A stretch of 64,000 nt of DNA. Origin: Gossypium raimondii. Its lineage: Eukaryota > Streptophyta > Magnoliopsida > Malvales > Malvaceae. The DNA is taken from positions 8,804,001-8,868,000 of the forward strand of contig NC_068570.1 of the NCBI RefSeq assembly GCF_025698545.1, read 5' to 3'. This document shows, one piece after another, positions 12,301-25,968 of the stretch; the first letter of the stretch is position 1; the number at the start of each line of letters is the position of its first letter. Both the position numbers and the translations under genes were made by a program. Under the pieces are notes generated by a model. The model saw only the letters and a program-made list of their open reading frames with translations, made no database searches and was not told the DNA's origin.

Positions 12301-15300
12301 TCTTTCACTTTATTATCAGATGCAGCCAGAGAATCATCATGAACTTGCTGTTCTTCTACTGATGCACCAGTTGCGTCACTTTGATGCTCAGACTCGAGAG
12401 TTGAGTTGCTGATGTTAAGTTTTTCCTGAACATCATAATCCACAGAGTGATTGTGCACCAGAGAAGCTATAAAGTCAATTAAAGCCACACAGAATGCTTC
12501 TGGTTCACTGATCTCAAAGTCAGGTTGATCATTATAAACCCTCAAATAAACATTGCCAACAAAAAGTTCCTTTGACAGTGCTTCGTAGGCAAAGATATGA
12601 GAATCTTTCAGGTCATACGAACCATCTGGGCCTTGGCTAGATCTTTGCTGGTCCACAAATTTCAGCAATTCTGCTCGAGTTGAAGAGTTCCAGATTATCT
12701 ATGACAAAGAAGAAGTTAGACTTCAACCAATACCAAGGTAATTGAAATGAAACAACAGAAAAAGTACACTGTCCACCTCTGGTGACTCTAGGTTTGTATT
12801 CAACTTCGACAGTAGGTCTTTCGGTACTTGATCTCTCAACATACTGGCAAGTTTTGGAGTTAGCAAAGCTCTGAGTACATTGACTACAGATTCATTATAA
12901 GGTGTTCCATTTTCATCACAGCATAACCCACTAAGCCTAGATAATGCCTGGGCTGCTCGTACAGCATGCATATTTTTCGCAATTTGAACACTAGCACCAA
13001 CACCATGGGACTCTGCTGTATCAGATTCCTCTGCAGTTGAGTCATACTGAAGTAACAATGGCAAAAGGTACCTAGCCAAACCATATTATCCAAACGAAAC
13101 AAGTTAAGTAATAGAGGATTATGGATTTAACTCATAAGATTGCCAAATATCTTATCAAGATATTACATCTAAAACCTGTTAGCAAACTAGTAGAAACATA
13201 AAGAATAACATCTTCAGCAGCAAGAAAGCAAAACTGATAATGGCACGAACAATTATCTCACTTAGTCTCTTGTCTACAGTGCCATTTTCATGCACATCCA
13301 ATAGAGAGGTTTTACATGCATAGTACAAACAAAAAATTTGTAATAAATTTATAATAATAGAATATAGAGAAAGTAATGCCACCAAAAAGACTTGAACATG
13401 AAGTGTGCAGCCACAAGAAACAAATAGCAGACAATTTAGTATCTATTATATTCTACAGTGAAGAGGATGATCCCTGGGAATTTATAAAGAGTAACTGGCT
13501 CCAAAAAAAAAAAAGTAGAAAAGAAATAGTCCCAGAAGGCGGCTCTGTATAAACTTAATATTTATTTAGCAATGGAAGGCTAAATAGAAGATGCAAAGTA
13601 AATACTTTGATTAGTGTAACTTTGTAAAAGACTAAGAAGAGATCACGTATTTCCCAGAGGACCTAGACGAAAATATGGCCATAGATAAACTAATCGACAG
13701 TGGTGCAAACATGCATTTGAATCATGGTACATAGATCAAATACTGAAAGATAAGCTACTTTACCATAACACTCCAGCCTTTATCAAGGCCTCTTGCAAAT
13801 CAGGGGACACAGAAACATGAGCAATAGTCTGGAGGGCACTATCAACAGCTGCAGGCACAACCTCAAGTTCAGTGCAGTGCACTATGTCATCAACAAGTCC
13901 AGAAAGCTCAAGGATCTCAAGTCTGGCAGTCTCAAACTGACTCAGAACAGAAAAGGTTCGCATCACATTTGTAACAATGATAGCAGAAGGTTCATTTGCA
14001 GGAGTAGTTGGTTGAACAACACACATGCAACGAGAGAGAAGTGTAGCAAGAAGTTGCATCCCACCATCTCTAACAAGTTCTTCACCATTCAATGAGGAAG
14101 ATGCACACCTAACAGTAAAACGGGGAAAAGAAAAGAAAAAGAGATGAAATCTCCAAGCCCAATTTAACTAGTAAAACAAGATTTACAAGAGTATATGTTG
14201 GTAGGAGAGGAATTTACGTAAGCCAAACAAGCTCTGACGCTGCAACAAGAAGAGGTGCTCTATCTGAGGAGAGAAAATTGTTATCTTCCTTGTCAACAGT
14301 TACTGCATTGAGCAACATGGGATAACCTGCATATTTAAATGGTTCCAACACATCTCCATATCTTCTATACAAGATGCATTGTCCTTTCAACAGAAGCAAC
14401 AGCCTCCAAGGCTGAGGACCTTGCAAACCTTGCATCGTAGCCTACATAAAGAGGAATGATTAATTTAATTCCAAGAACGTCAGTATGCATTTCTCTTAGG
14501 AGCAAGCATCTACCTGAAGTCGTTCATAAGCCTTTTGTACAGCAAGAAATTTCTCCCTCCCTTCAGGATTTTTGTCAGGATGATATTTCATAGCAAGTTT
14601 CCTATATTGTCGTTTAAGCTTTTCTTCATCAATGTTCTCAATTTGCTTGGATATGATAGATATATCTCCAGTCTCATTGGGAGAACACTTCTGATCAGCA
14701 TCATCACTGGATACATCTTCCAAGGAAATCTCTAATATTTTGCAAGCTTCCTCCTCAGAAAGATCCATTGGTTTCCGTGTCAACTCTTCTCGCCACATTA
14801 CTAGCAAGGACTGTAGAAACTCCACATGCTCAACAATCGGCCAATTTGGAAACCGAATTTCGTCGCACAGATTTCGAAGGTAATAACGGTGACACCACAT
14901 TTCATCTCGGAGCTCTGGATAAGTCACCGGTGGCATAGGAGCATACTCATACAAAGAATGACAGTGTTGTGACAATTTCTGGGGGAAATCACCAAGATGC
15001 TGCAAAACCTTTGGAAAGGAATAAACAATGTATCATATAATTGTAGTAAGTAGAACAGTAACCTTTATCCTTTATAATTGACCTTGAAAGATATTATATC
15101 TTCTAGCCATAGTTTGGTTAAGCAAGCAGTTTCCACTCATCTATTTTCTAAACATAATTTGGTTTCTGCATTCAGGAGAGGGGGAAAAAGGGAAAGAAGG
15201 TGGAACAATTGTTTGTGGAAAAAGCAAAGGAGAACAAAAGAATCTGTCACACACACACACACATATAGACTGGCAGAAAGAATTTGGGGAAAAGAGAAAT

Positions 15301-18300
15301 AAGTATTTCCATTGTCTCGCCTAGTCATTTACATGCTCCAGTTTCTAACTTTATACAGAAACTAGTTTATCTATTTTACTTCAGGAAACCAATTGCTTAT
15401 GTGTCAATAAATGATATACTTGGGAGCGTAAATTCTTCAATATCATAAACCATTGACTATTCCAAGCTACTTTATATTACACTATAATCTATAGGACTAT
15501 TCTTATGTTTCAGATGGGTCCCTACAGAAAATCCTACTTCTATACTGCCAATATATCATTTCTGCATGTGGAAGTGCAGAGTAAAGACATCGAGATAATA
15601 TACTATTGCACAATTAAAAATATGATTCACCTGACGAATCAGATTTTCAGCTCGCATTTTATGTGTCCAAATGATCTCTGGAGTATCAGACTCAGAAACC
15701 ATTGCTGCAGCAAATGCAAGTGGGCCACTACGCTCCAATACATACAGCAAAGATGCAGGGAGAAGCCCACCCAATACGCTACGTTTAGCAAGGGGTAATG
15801 AAGAGGAAACTGCAGCTTCTTCGCCACCATGGAAAGCTTGATGTACATGAGTTGCTGAGAAGAGTTGTGCAATCGAAAGGAGGTTGGATCCAGGGTAGGC
15901 CAGGGCAAAAAAAAATGCACCTGTGCTGTACAGACGCACCATGGCCTTGGGATTTCTGGTAACAATAGCCTTCAGCAATGCAGCAGCAGCTTCTACAATA
16001 CTTGGCTCACCAGAAAGCATAGCCTTTTAAGGAAAAAGAAATACATGCAACTGTATGAGTGGAACACTTAAGACAAAAAATTATACTTCTTATAAGGGGA
16101 ACACATCCTATCATTCTTTCCTGAAAACTAAGAAGTAGAGTGCAACCTTTTATTTGCAACATCTGGAAACATGATTAAATATCAACTAAAACAATACCTG
16201 TGCAATATGTGGAAGGCAACGTGGACTTGACAAAATCCGTTTTACCCTAGGAGTTGGGGTAACTATCTCACCAGCATCATCCAAGTCTGAATGTGCAGAA
16301 ACCATGCTATGTAAAACAGACAATGCAGCCTCCCCTACCTGCAAACAGGATTACCAATTAGAAGGTATCAAGAAAATGATTCAAGGTTATACGAACATTA
16401 CGAAGATAGTCTACTACTACAGTAACAGTCAAAGCAACACATGTACATCAGCCATTTAGTGCTTAATACAGCAGCTGCATCATAAACATGTACAATCATA
16501 CCATTTCAATTTCCCCAAACATTAAATTGGCTCAAAGAACCATCACATAAGAAACTAAAATACAAGCAACACATCATCAATGCCCACTTAAAAGTGCTTT
16601 TTAAGTGAGTCTAGTACATACAACATCTCCAAAGCCAAATTCTATATAATAGAGTGAAGAAATCCAAGCATAATTGAAAGTGCCATAAAGAAAAGAAATA
16701 TAAAAAGGAATAAAGAAACTCAACAGATGATCACAATCATTAGAAGAAAAAGGTGTAGATTTTCAAGCATTTGACAAGCAGAAGTTGAATAATAAGTAGA
16801 TTGCAACCAGTTAATAGACCAAAGTTATCACTATTTAAGTAGACACTGCAAACAACTTCCATGATGCAAATGTACTTGTGCAAGAATGCAGACAAGATAA
16901 TCTGAAAGACAATACCTGAGTGGGTGTAAGGACAGGAACCCGAACAGATAGTGCCCAACGAAGCTCACGAATATCTCGTAATCTCTTCCAGTCCAGCATA
17001 CCTGAAGCCCAGCACCTCGTTGTCCAATCAATAGCTTTTTTTGACCACAATCTTCTGACAGCATCCTTCTCTAAAGGTCCAACTTGCACACCATCTTTGT
17101 CAATATACATCCACTCCTTGAGTGGCTCCATAAAAGCAGTAGCAGCAATCAAATTTGATTGTAAAGGGATAGCAGTCCTCTCAGAAGCTTCATGAACCAC
17201 AGTTAGCAAATCAACAGCTAGCACACACCCTCCCACCAAAACACAAGATTCCACATTTGCTAAAACCTTCATTAAAACCTGCACATACAGAAATACACAG
17301 TTGCTATTACTTTCAAAATGATCAAGACTAGAAATCAAAATCTATTTTGGAATTAAGATCAAGCCTTCTCCATCACTTGCTCCATCACAAATCTTACAAA
17401 GATTCTCTTAAGGCTTGAAATATGTAATGCACCTAAAATTCATTAGGGAAGTTACCTTCAAAAGTAGTAGTAGACGGTGTCTCAAAGCTCTGTCATCTGT
17501 TCTGTCCAAGAGAACAGTAATATGTGCAGTCCCTTCAAAAGGGCCAATTGTATTGCAATGTTGTTCATAAACAATTGCCATTGCCCTTGCACAAAGCTCC
17601 CTAACTGAAGAGCCTCCACCTCCTCCAAAGCCATCTAATCTTCCCATATCACACCAATCATCAGAAGAACCCATTTCATCTGGAACAGCACCATCTACTG
17701 TAAGGCCTATGTCAGCATCACATAGGAACCGGTGATAGAGTGCTCTGAAGAAGGCAACGGGATCACGAAGTGGAAAATCCTGTGCCCTACCACTACTGCC
17801 ACTCTCAAGCAACAAACGCAGATAGTATTGACCAACACAAACTTCCTTGGACAAACTAGGATAACTAACAAAGAATTCAGAGTAGTTCCAAGAGATCCTA
17901 GGAACACTATCCTGGCCACTCATACTCTCTACCGTAGCATCTCCTGGAACAATATCTTCAGTGCGCTCCTTCTCAACATCCAATTTATGAACCTCAGCTT
18001 GCAGAGCTTCCCGCAACTCTTGCCTAGTACGCTCATTCCAGATCAAATCCGCACGGTTATGGTCAAGGCTAAAAGCACGCCAAAATTCAGGCCAATTGCA
18101 AAGTAGGCGACCAGAACCAACAGGCGTGTTCTCCACAACAACCTGAGCAGGTGCTGGAAGACCAGTGTTATGTGACCCAACAGCATTGCCACCAGAATCA
18201 ACTGAATTTGAAGGATTTGTTTCTGATACTCCATGCACATTTGTTGATGGAGCATCAGCGGAAGCTGATATAACTGAATGCCCATTTTGAGAAATTCCAG

Positions 18301-21300
18301 TGGAATATGCATCAGTTGTCGAACTTTCGACAGTGTGAGCAGCAGAAGATTGGTTTAAAACTTGACTGGAGTTAGGGTCTGCAATTGATTTGTGATAGTT
18401 ATCTGCCACCCTATGAAAACCAGAATTCATCTGCCTAACTGCATCACCTGCCTCAAAATTATTAACAGAAGGTAAGGACTGCTCTTGCGATGTAATCGTC
18501 TGCCCTGTACGACCTCTCCTTTGCTGTAGTAAACGCTTGTGTCTTTTACTGGTCAATGATCCTTCCTGGATAGATTCTTCAGCTGCTCCATCAGATCGTG
18601 TGTGCAAATATGCAACAAGTCCAGGTGGCAAAACTCTAGACAACAAGTCTAGAGCTGGTTGGTAGGAATCTGCCCATAGGGCAACAAGTTGGCGACTAAC
18701 CTCACGGCGCTCACCTGCAGGAAGGAAAAATGCATGTAATAAATGCCTCAACAGAGCACCATCACGTAGAGCAGCATCACGCATTGACTCTGCTGCAATT
18801 GCATCTTCTTCCGCAATTGTACGCATTAGCACTGCAACCGTTTCCCTAACACTCTCTGCAGGATGGGCAAACAAGGCAAATAGACGGCGCTTCAAACCAG
18901 CTACTTGGCGCAACAGCTCAACAAAAACTGTGTATTGGGTAGTTTCACCATGTGGATCACATATCATAGCCTCCAGAACTTCAACAACAGCCATGGACAA
19001 TAATGGGGATACAGACATGGGTTTTAATCTGTTGACAAGGATAATAACATAACCATGCTGAGAGAACAGTATGGACTTAGTATGCATAATTGTGGCATGT
19101 TGCTCTCCTTTAGAATCTGTTAGCACATTTGTATCCCCAGGACCACCTCCAATGAGTGCCGCAACAAGCCTTGCTGCTTCAGCAGCTACACCCTCAGATC
19201 CATTCCTGAGTAAGCCCATTATTCTTCCAACAGCAGCAGGAAAAGACACAACATGAGAAGCAGCATTTTTGGAAGCTAACAATCTACGTAAACATGAAAC
19301 AAAACCCATCACTGTTGCAGCTGCTTTAGGAGAAGGAGGCGGCAAGGGAGGGGACTCCGGAGGAAGATTTGGTGTTGCTGGAAGCATTGTTATCAAGGCC
19401 ATCAGAGTCACCTCAGGAACTTCAATATTAGGAGGCACCCCACTATATGGAATGCATGCATTGAACTCCCTAATTCTGCGCCATAGCTTAGCTCTTGAAC
19501 CAGGAATAGAACCGCCTTCAGCAACAGCATCTTTGGCAGCAGCAGCTAAGTGTTTCAAATGCATGGATGCACTTTCCACATCAGCAAAAGTGCGTTGTTT
19601 TCCAAATTGCAAAGCAACTCTCCCGCAAGGTGGATTAATGCGATGACCAGGCATTGTCAGCCTTGGCAATATAGGTACTGGGCACTGACCCTGGACAAGC
19701 ATATGGTCAAGCAAACCACATTAACCATTTATCTAGGAATTATAGAACCAAAAATAGAAAGCATGATGATTAGAGAAAAGAACCCTGTTCGTATGCTATA
19801 CAGAACAGGTATACCTACTTCTGTTTGCAACACATCACAAATTGCTGCAAGTAAGCTATCTCGCGAGGTGCTTGCATAGACCTGTGAGCCATAAAATACG
19901 GGTAAGATGCAAGCTCTAACATATTAAGCTTTCAAATATAGAGATTTTATTCTCACATGGATAGAGCATCCATCATTGAATTCAATTGCAAACATCTGGG
20001 GCTCCTCTGAAAATCGAACAAGTGAACTCACTGCAGATAAAGGACGAACAATAACTGCCTGCAAACATCTAAGGAATATTCTCAGCATGTGATTAATCCT
20101 ACTTCAAACAATTCTTAAAAAAGATAAAGCACATAACATTAGCCATATACATTGTGTGACACGTAACACTTCCCTCTAAATGTTGAACTATCAGTTTGGC
20201 ACTTTTATCAGTCATGCAACATAGCAATTAATTTTTGCTGCACCCTATATTATCCAAAGAAGTATCTGGTAATGCCTTTAGAACCATAAATGGAGAATTG
20301 CCTTTCTCAATTTTGAAGTTCTTAAAAGCCTTACTTCACCAGCAACATTCTCAAGAACCTGAATGATTGTTCAATGATTCAGGGGTCAACCACACTCTGT
20401 CTTCGCTTAACATATTAGCAAAGACGGTCATGTCTAGCATTCAGCTAGTCCTACATCAAGCAATTCCTAATTATAACTACAACCAACCAGAGAAATAGTT
20501 GAAATCAAATAAGTGTAACCCAAATAGACTCGTAAGGCAAGTTATGCAGGTAATATACAGCATCTACACAATGAGTGTAATATACTAATTCTATTTTTTT
20601 ATCAATGGATGAAGCGCGTTAGCTTACTTCATAGTTATCTGGCCGTCTTTCAACAAGGGAGGCTTTTGTGAGGATAAGTTGACGAGATACAGCATCACCA
20701 TGATCTCCAAGTCCTCCTTTTGGGCCAACAGTGAAATTCAATCCAGGGATATTTAAAGTTCCGTGAGCAGCAGAACGCAATCTTGTCACAGACCAACCTC
20801 CACAAGGGGTTTCTTCTGCTCCAACGGCCTCTTTGGCTGTGAATTACATATTTTTCCATATTAATTAATAAACACTAAAACAATTATATCCAAGAAAGAG
20901 TAGGCAAAAAAGAGGTGATGAGGAAGAAACAGAATAATGTTCTTTTTAGTAAGGTACCTCTTTGGTTTATATACTCTGTTACAGTGAGAGATTGTGAATT
21001 GTCTACAGAAAGTGCCACTCCAACCATTGATTTTGCAGTTTTAGTCTGCATAATATATTTAATAATTATCAATGGAAAATGTAAAGAGAATAATAATAAT
21101 TAATTATCGATGTAAAATGTAAAGAGAATGATATGACTGAGAGGGATATTTAACTATTCAATATGGAGCAACTTATTTAAATTGGAAGATTTCAAGAGAA
21201 ATGCAAACATGAGTGCTACATTTGGAAATATGAATTTTGGAGAATGGATCTGGATTTGGTTTCTTTTATAAGTAGAACAAGATAGCGGTTAACTATTATC

Positions 21301-23067
21301 TAATGGATAATTATTTGGTACACTTGCGGTGGAAATTTTGACTCCACAAGCATAGTTGAGATTTTGACATGTGTCCTTAAATTGTATTTAAAAATTAAAA
21401 AATAAATAAGACATGTGGAAAAATCTCAACTCCGCTTGTGGAGTTAATCCCACTGTCTTTGTACCAAAGAATTACCCTTATCTAATAGTAATAACTAGTT
21501 AAAACTATAGGTCTAAAAAAGAGGGGGGAAGAACTAGTTAAATCTAAATACACGTACGTATTTGGAATAGTATATTAGATGAATTTCAAATTTCTGGAAT
21601 TATTAGGGTATTCCAAATTCACTATAAAGAGAGACCTAGCAAATCCATGAACTTGAATATAATCAAGAAAGTGTTTTTATGTGCTCTTTCACCTAATGTG
21701 TACTGATTGGAAATCTAAATCACTTCTTTCAAATTCAACTTCCCAAAAGCAACCAAGGTAGAAGAATTAATAGAAGTAAATTAAAGATGTTAGTATACCA
21801 GATTTGAAATGATAGCAGAATTAGTTGTCCCTGGAGCAGCTTGAAAGGCTTTAGATTTCCTCCCATACAGAGGGCAAAGAACAAAACTACCATGATCAAC
21901 GTTTTTCTTCCCATAAGCATCTGCCAACAGAACAATGGCTGGGGAAGACATATCTCTAAAATCTAAGCACCAGCGAGGATCTCCAGATGTTAAGTCTATA
22001 AGTTCAACCCCACAACACGTGACCTTCAATTTCTATACAGACAATCAGTAGTTAAAAGCTTGAATATGAAATTTTAAAACGAAAAACTGAAGTAACCAGT
22101 AGTAAATAGATACCATAGATAGTTATAGAACTACCTCTTCCGTTTAGAAATACAATTGATCCTCAAACAAGATACTTTCTGGCTAATTACAAGATAATTA
22201 ATCTCTATGACCAAAATCTCAATAGTCAAATCTTGAGTCTTAATATCTCCCATTATCAACAATGTGAACATTCAAAACATCAATAACTCAAGTCCCACTG
22301 ATTCCGAATACTCCAAAGCTACCAGAAATCAAAACAAAATAAGCAAATCTAAGCTAAACCCTAAACCTATATAACCAAAAATACTATTTAATTAATCAAA
22401 TAAAATCCTAACAAAATTTAATTCTATGATCAGCTTCTATTTATCTTTGCATCATTCTCCCCTTATCGCACAAGCGACAGTTTCACAATTCCAAAATCAA
22501 AGTTCGCAGCAATTTAAGTCACTTTAGACTAATAAAGCTGTTAAAGTATCATCTAAAGACAAGAGCCAATTTAAGTCAAATTAGTAACTAATTTCATCGA
22601 AATTTTAACATCAATAACTGCAAGAGCAAAACTTAAATCTAGCAAAAACTTACAAAAGGAGACCACTCGGCACGGCGTCTCCGTAGATGCAACACTGGGA
22701 ACTCCGCCACAGCACCCAACCGGTTCCACCTGATCCTGTGCAATTCAGTTAAAATACTAGCCCGATACTGCGAAGAAAACTTTATAGCCTTATATTTCCC
22801 TTTTCCATCAGTCCTGACGCTCAAATTAAACTCAGTAGAAATCTCATCCCTGCCGATAATCGGCGTGGCAGCTTCAAAATCAGTAGAGACATCGTATGAG
22901 TTCGTTACTGACAAAGTTGAGGGATCAAGCGTGATAATCGCGACATTAGAAATACAAAGGATTCGCTTATAACGGCCGCGCCAAGAGTGCTTGATGACGA
23001 TGTAACGGGCAAGGTACTCAGGCTCTTCCTGGGGAGGAGGGTTTGCTGAGTGATGGTGTTGGTCCAT
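9349..23067 (-). CDS. GRV2: DnaJ homolog GRV2/KAM2, RME-8 type endosomal J-domain protein
   Basis: Twenty-two exons join in frame to 2574 aa, close to the remembered plant GRV2 length of about 2550: 22654-23067, 21799-22032, 20958-21045, 20628-20836, 19957-20058, 19819-19881, 17456-19690, 16916-17278, 16198-16338, 15631-16023, 14514-15008, 14218-14441, 13764-14108, 12777-13071, 12246-12698, 11827-12172, 11403-11746, 10869-11327, 10483-10607, 10059-10182, 9713-9781, 9349-9552. The start is the first in-frame ATG (MDQHHH); the frame stays open upstream only through a GTG. An N-terminal PH-like region covers about residues 15-130, a GYF_2-like segment ([20 protein letters not shown]) about 1165-1225, and the J domain with intact HPD is at 1557-1559. 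Alpha-helical armadillo-like repeats fill most of the rest. By family knowledge it binds late endosomes and acts in vacuolar sorting, gravitropism and endosome organisation. All splice sites are GT-AG and no lesion was seen, so it is probably functional. Confidence 0.95.
21290..21490. mobile_element. MITE inside GRV2 intron 2
   Basis: ATCTAATGGATAATTATTTG at the left pairs with the inverted copy ending AATTACCCTTATCTAATAG at the right. Internal matching words are GACTCCACAAGC and GCTTGTGGAGTT, and GACATGTG and the inverted ACATGTGG. About 200 bp, non-coding, wholly within the intron between exons ending 21799 and starting 21045, so splicing should be unaffected. Same word set as the element at 7930-8085. 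Confidence 0.7.
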
Positions 23068-23126
23068 GGAAGAAGTGGGCCGGGGATCGGATCGGGTTGT
23101 AGGCAAGGGCCGAGTTGACACGGAGT

Positions 23127-23159
23127 CTAGGTAATGGAGAGTGTGGAGAGGAGAAGCAT
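23127..23159 (-). promoter_or_regulatory. Upstream ORF in the GRV2 leader
   Basis: An ATG 92 nt upstream of the main start opens a 10-codon frame (MLLLSTLSIT, stop TAG) that ends before the GRV2 ATG and is out of frame with it. If transcription starts further upstream, as the TATA-like TATAATATAAAAG near 23590-23605 would allow, ribosomes would meet this ORF first. Its regulatory role is inferred only. Confidence 0.4.
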
Positions 23160-25074
23160 TGTTAGGGCGGAGGAAGTACCAGAGTCCCACACGTGAAGCG
23201 GGGTGGGTACGGTGAGGCAGTGACTGATTAGCCCCCAGCTTCTAACCGTATTCACCAAATCTGCCACTCTGGCCAGTTCCTTGTTTCTTTTCCGATCAAT
23301 TATACCCTAAATTGGCATCGGAGAAACGAGATCCGGCTCTCAGAGTGTGCGATATGAGCTTGAAAGATGTTTCTGGATTAAAAAAACTGCTAATTAAGGA
23401 TTAAAATTCAAAGGAAAATGAGAAGATACAAGAGAAATGGGATTGAAGCAAGCCAAGAGAGAAGAGAGAGAATGGACAGCTCGGAGGAGTTGTTTGCTTT
23501 GTTGTTCTGACCGACCTTCAACACTATCGAAACAACAATACTGCGGTTCCCACATAAAGTTACGGCTCGGTGACTCACGGCTTTTTCTTTTATATTATAT
23601 TTGTCTTTCCCGTCATGATTTTTCTCTACTTGATTAATACTTAAATTACACTAGTTCAAAAATAAGATATAATAACACATACCATTTAAAGCTAATTAAT
23701 AATAAAAATAAAATATGTACGACATTAAAATAAAAGATAAATTAAATTTTAAGTAAAATAATATTTAAATATTTAAATATATCCCATTAACAATATTAAA
23801 TGTATTGTAATTATTTATCATGTTATCATTAATCTTGAATTAGTATCGAGTTAATTTGTGATATTATTTCATTTAACAATATTATTAACATATAAAATTG
23901 ATAGAGATAATAAAATATGTATAATACAATTAAAATATAAATATTATATTAAAATAAATCTTTAGTTAAGTGGTAAGTTAATGTTTTAATAATAATACAT
24001 ATTATGGTTCAAATTAAATCACATACAATTTTTATTAAATTTTTAAAATAAAAGAATAAAATATATTTAAATAATATAATTTATTTTAATTACGGAATGA
24101 TATTTTCATAATTTTTCTAACTAAGTTGATAGTCGATTAATTAGTAACATCAACCCATTTAGGTACTTAAGTAATAGTATACTTATTGTTTTCTTTTAAA
24201 TACTAAAATTTTCATATAAATAATTAAATTGTTAGTTTTAAGTCAGCTATTAATAATCTGGTCGAATTTCTTACTTTTCAAAAGTATGAGAAATAAATTT
24301 TGACAATTTAAAATAAAAATTTAAATTTTCATTTTCCATAAAATAAAAGAATTAAGTTCATAATTAAATCACTATTTTGTACTTAAATATTGTTTTTAGC
24401 TTAATTTAGAGAAAACTCACACTTTCTTTTTTAGAATTTTTATTGAGAAATTAAATATTATATTTGGTGTCAAGGTAAGAGTTTTTTCTTTCTTTTTCAG
24501 ATTTCTAACAAACCTAATACAAATTAACCCTAGCATCAAGATTTATGAGTATTGAGCTCAAGCTAATGTTCCACTAACCATGGTAGTTGTGTCGACCGTA
24601 TAAATCGACGTATGGTTTCGGTTCTAAATTAGTATTAAGTATTTTATGTTTTGTTTCAAGTAAAATTTTGGTGTGTTTTGGTCCGTTTTTGTCAATTCTA
24701 ATACATATTAGTTGGTGCAAAATTTTAATATTTTAAATTAACTTTTAAAATTTTCATTATAACCATTTTAAATTTTCTATGATTACATTTAAAATTAATA
24801 TTTATTTAACTATTGAACCTAATTAATAGTTTTAGACTAAAGGGGTATATAAACCCCTGAACTTTATCGAAAAAATCATTCGAGCCCCTTCGCAAAAACA
24901 CACTCAATTAAGCTCTCAAACTCTTAAATTATATTAATTAAATCATTTGACCAACGTTTTCAATCTTTGATCATTACAACGTTGACGTGGTGCTCTACGT
25001 CAACGATAGTTGCTAAAATAAAATTTTATATTTTTTTAAAAAAAATAAAAAAATTTAAAAAACTTATTTAAATA
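23160..25074. other. GRV2 upstream region and AT-rich intergenic DNA
   Basis: The first few hundred bases should hold the GRV2 leader and promoter. Beyond about 23640 the sequence is AT-rich with no gene. Around 23955-24010 (AGTTAAGTGGTAAGTTAATG, then TATGGTTCAAATTAAAT) there is a faint A-box/B-box pair like the SINE family elsewhere. At 24835-25015 there is one half of a MITE (GGGGTATATAAACCCC head, TTGACGTGGTGCTCTACGTC near its middle) whose partner arm was not found. Confidence 0.45.
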
Positions 25075-25968
25075 TTTTTATTGGAACAAACGGTATTGCC
25101 CAAGTTCATTTCAAACTTAAATTTTTAAAATTATAAAATTTTAAAATATTAAATAAAATTCAAAACATTCAAAAAAATAAAAATTAATAAAAATCATTTA
25201 AAGTTAAATCCAAAATGAATCTAGATATAATGAATCTAGACAACTATATGTCCAGATTTATTAAAGATGATTTTTTAAAATTATATAATGTTTAAAAATA
25301 TTAATTTTTTTAAATTTGAGATGCGTATCAATGTTTCAATTATATTGGTACCTTTTAGGATATATATATAAAATTTGTGGAGACATTACGAGTGCTTAGA
25401 CCAATGCCAATTGGGAGTAGCATTGGCTACACAAAAATCTGTCATGTTTTTGTTGGCAAATTTTGGCAATAAATATCTTAAGATTGTAATTTCTTTTGAT
25501 ACTTGGGATATATATGTGAGCCAATCCTGGATATCCATGCTTCACTTAGCAAGAGATCTTGAAAATTTGTTTGGATTGGATCGGAGCAATTATTATCCCT
25601 TAACTTATGAATCGGATCAAATCAAGCTATAAAAGGAAGGATATCCAATTGATTCAGGCTTTATCTTATGTTGTTTACAAGATATTATGTTGTGTATTTT
25701 ATCTTGCTAATTTGAATGGATAATTTATTGTAACAGTTTTAGTATGTTAGCAAGTCTCATTTACTTATATACGGTGAGGACTTGTATACGATTTATATGG
25801 AGAGAAAACACTTTAATTTGTTTAGGGACTTGTATACCAAGTAAGTGACTTGGTTAGAGTTCTAAATTTTCAATGAGAGGACTTAGCGAAGAGATACTTA
25901 AATTTTAGGTACAAAAATGAGAAGTCTAAATTGGTGAGTGTTAAAAGCTTAAAAACATTTGTTGTACG

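Noticed and set aside
17732..18106. Plus-strand frames of 60-144 codons opposite GRV2 exons
   Set aside because: Shadows of the coding strand; the minus frame carries the protein signature and the splice-linked exons.
22639..23190. Longer GRV2 N-terminus starting upstream of MDQHHH
   Set aside because: The upstream start codon is a GTG; the first in-frame ATG is at 23067, and plant nuclear genes start at ATG.
25375..25632. 85-codon frame as transposase or host gene
   Set aside because: No known motif; lies inside an older repeat interior.
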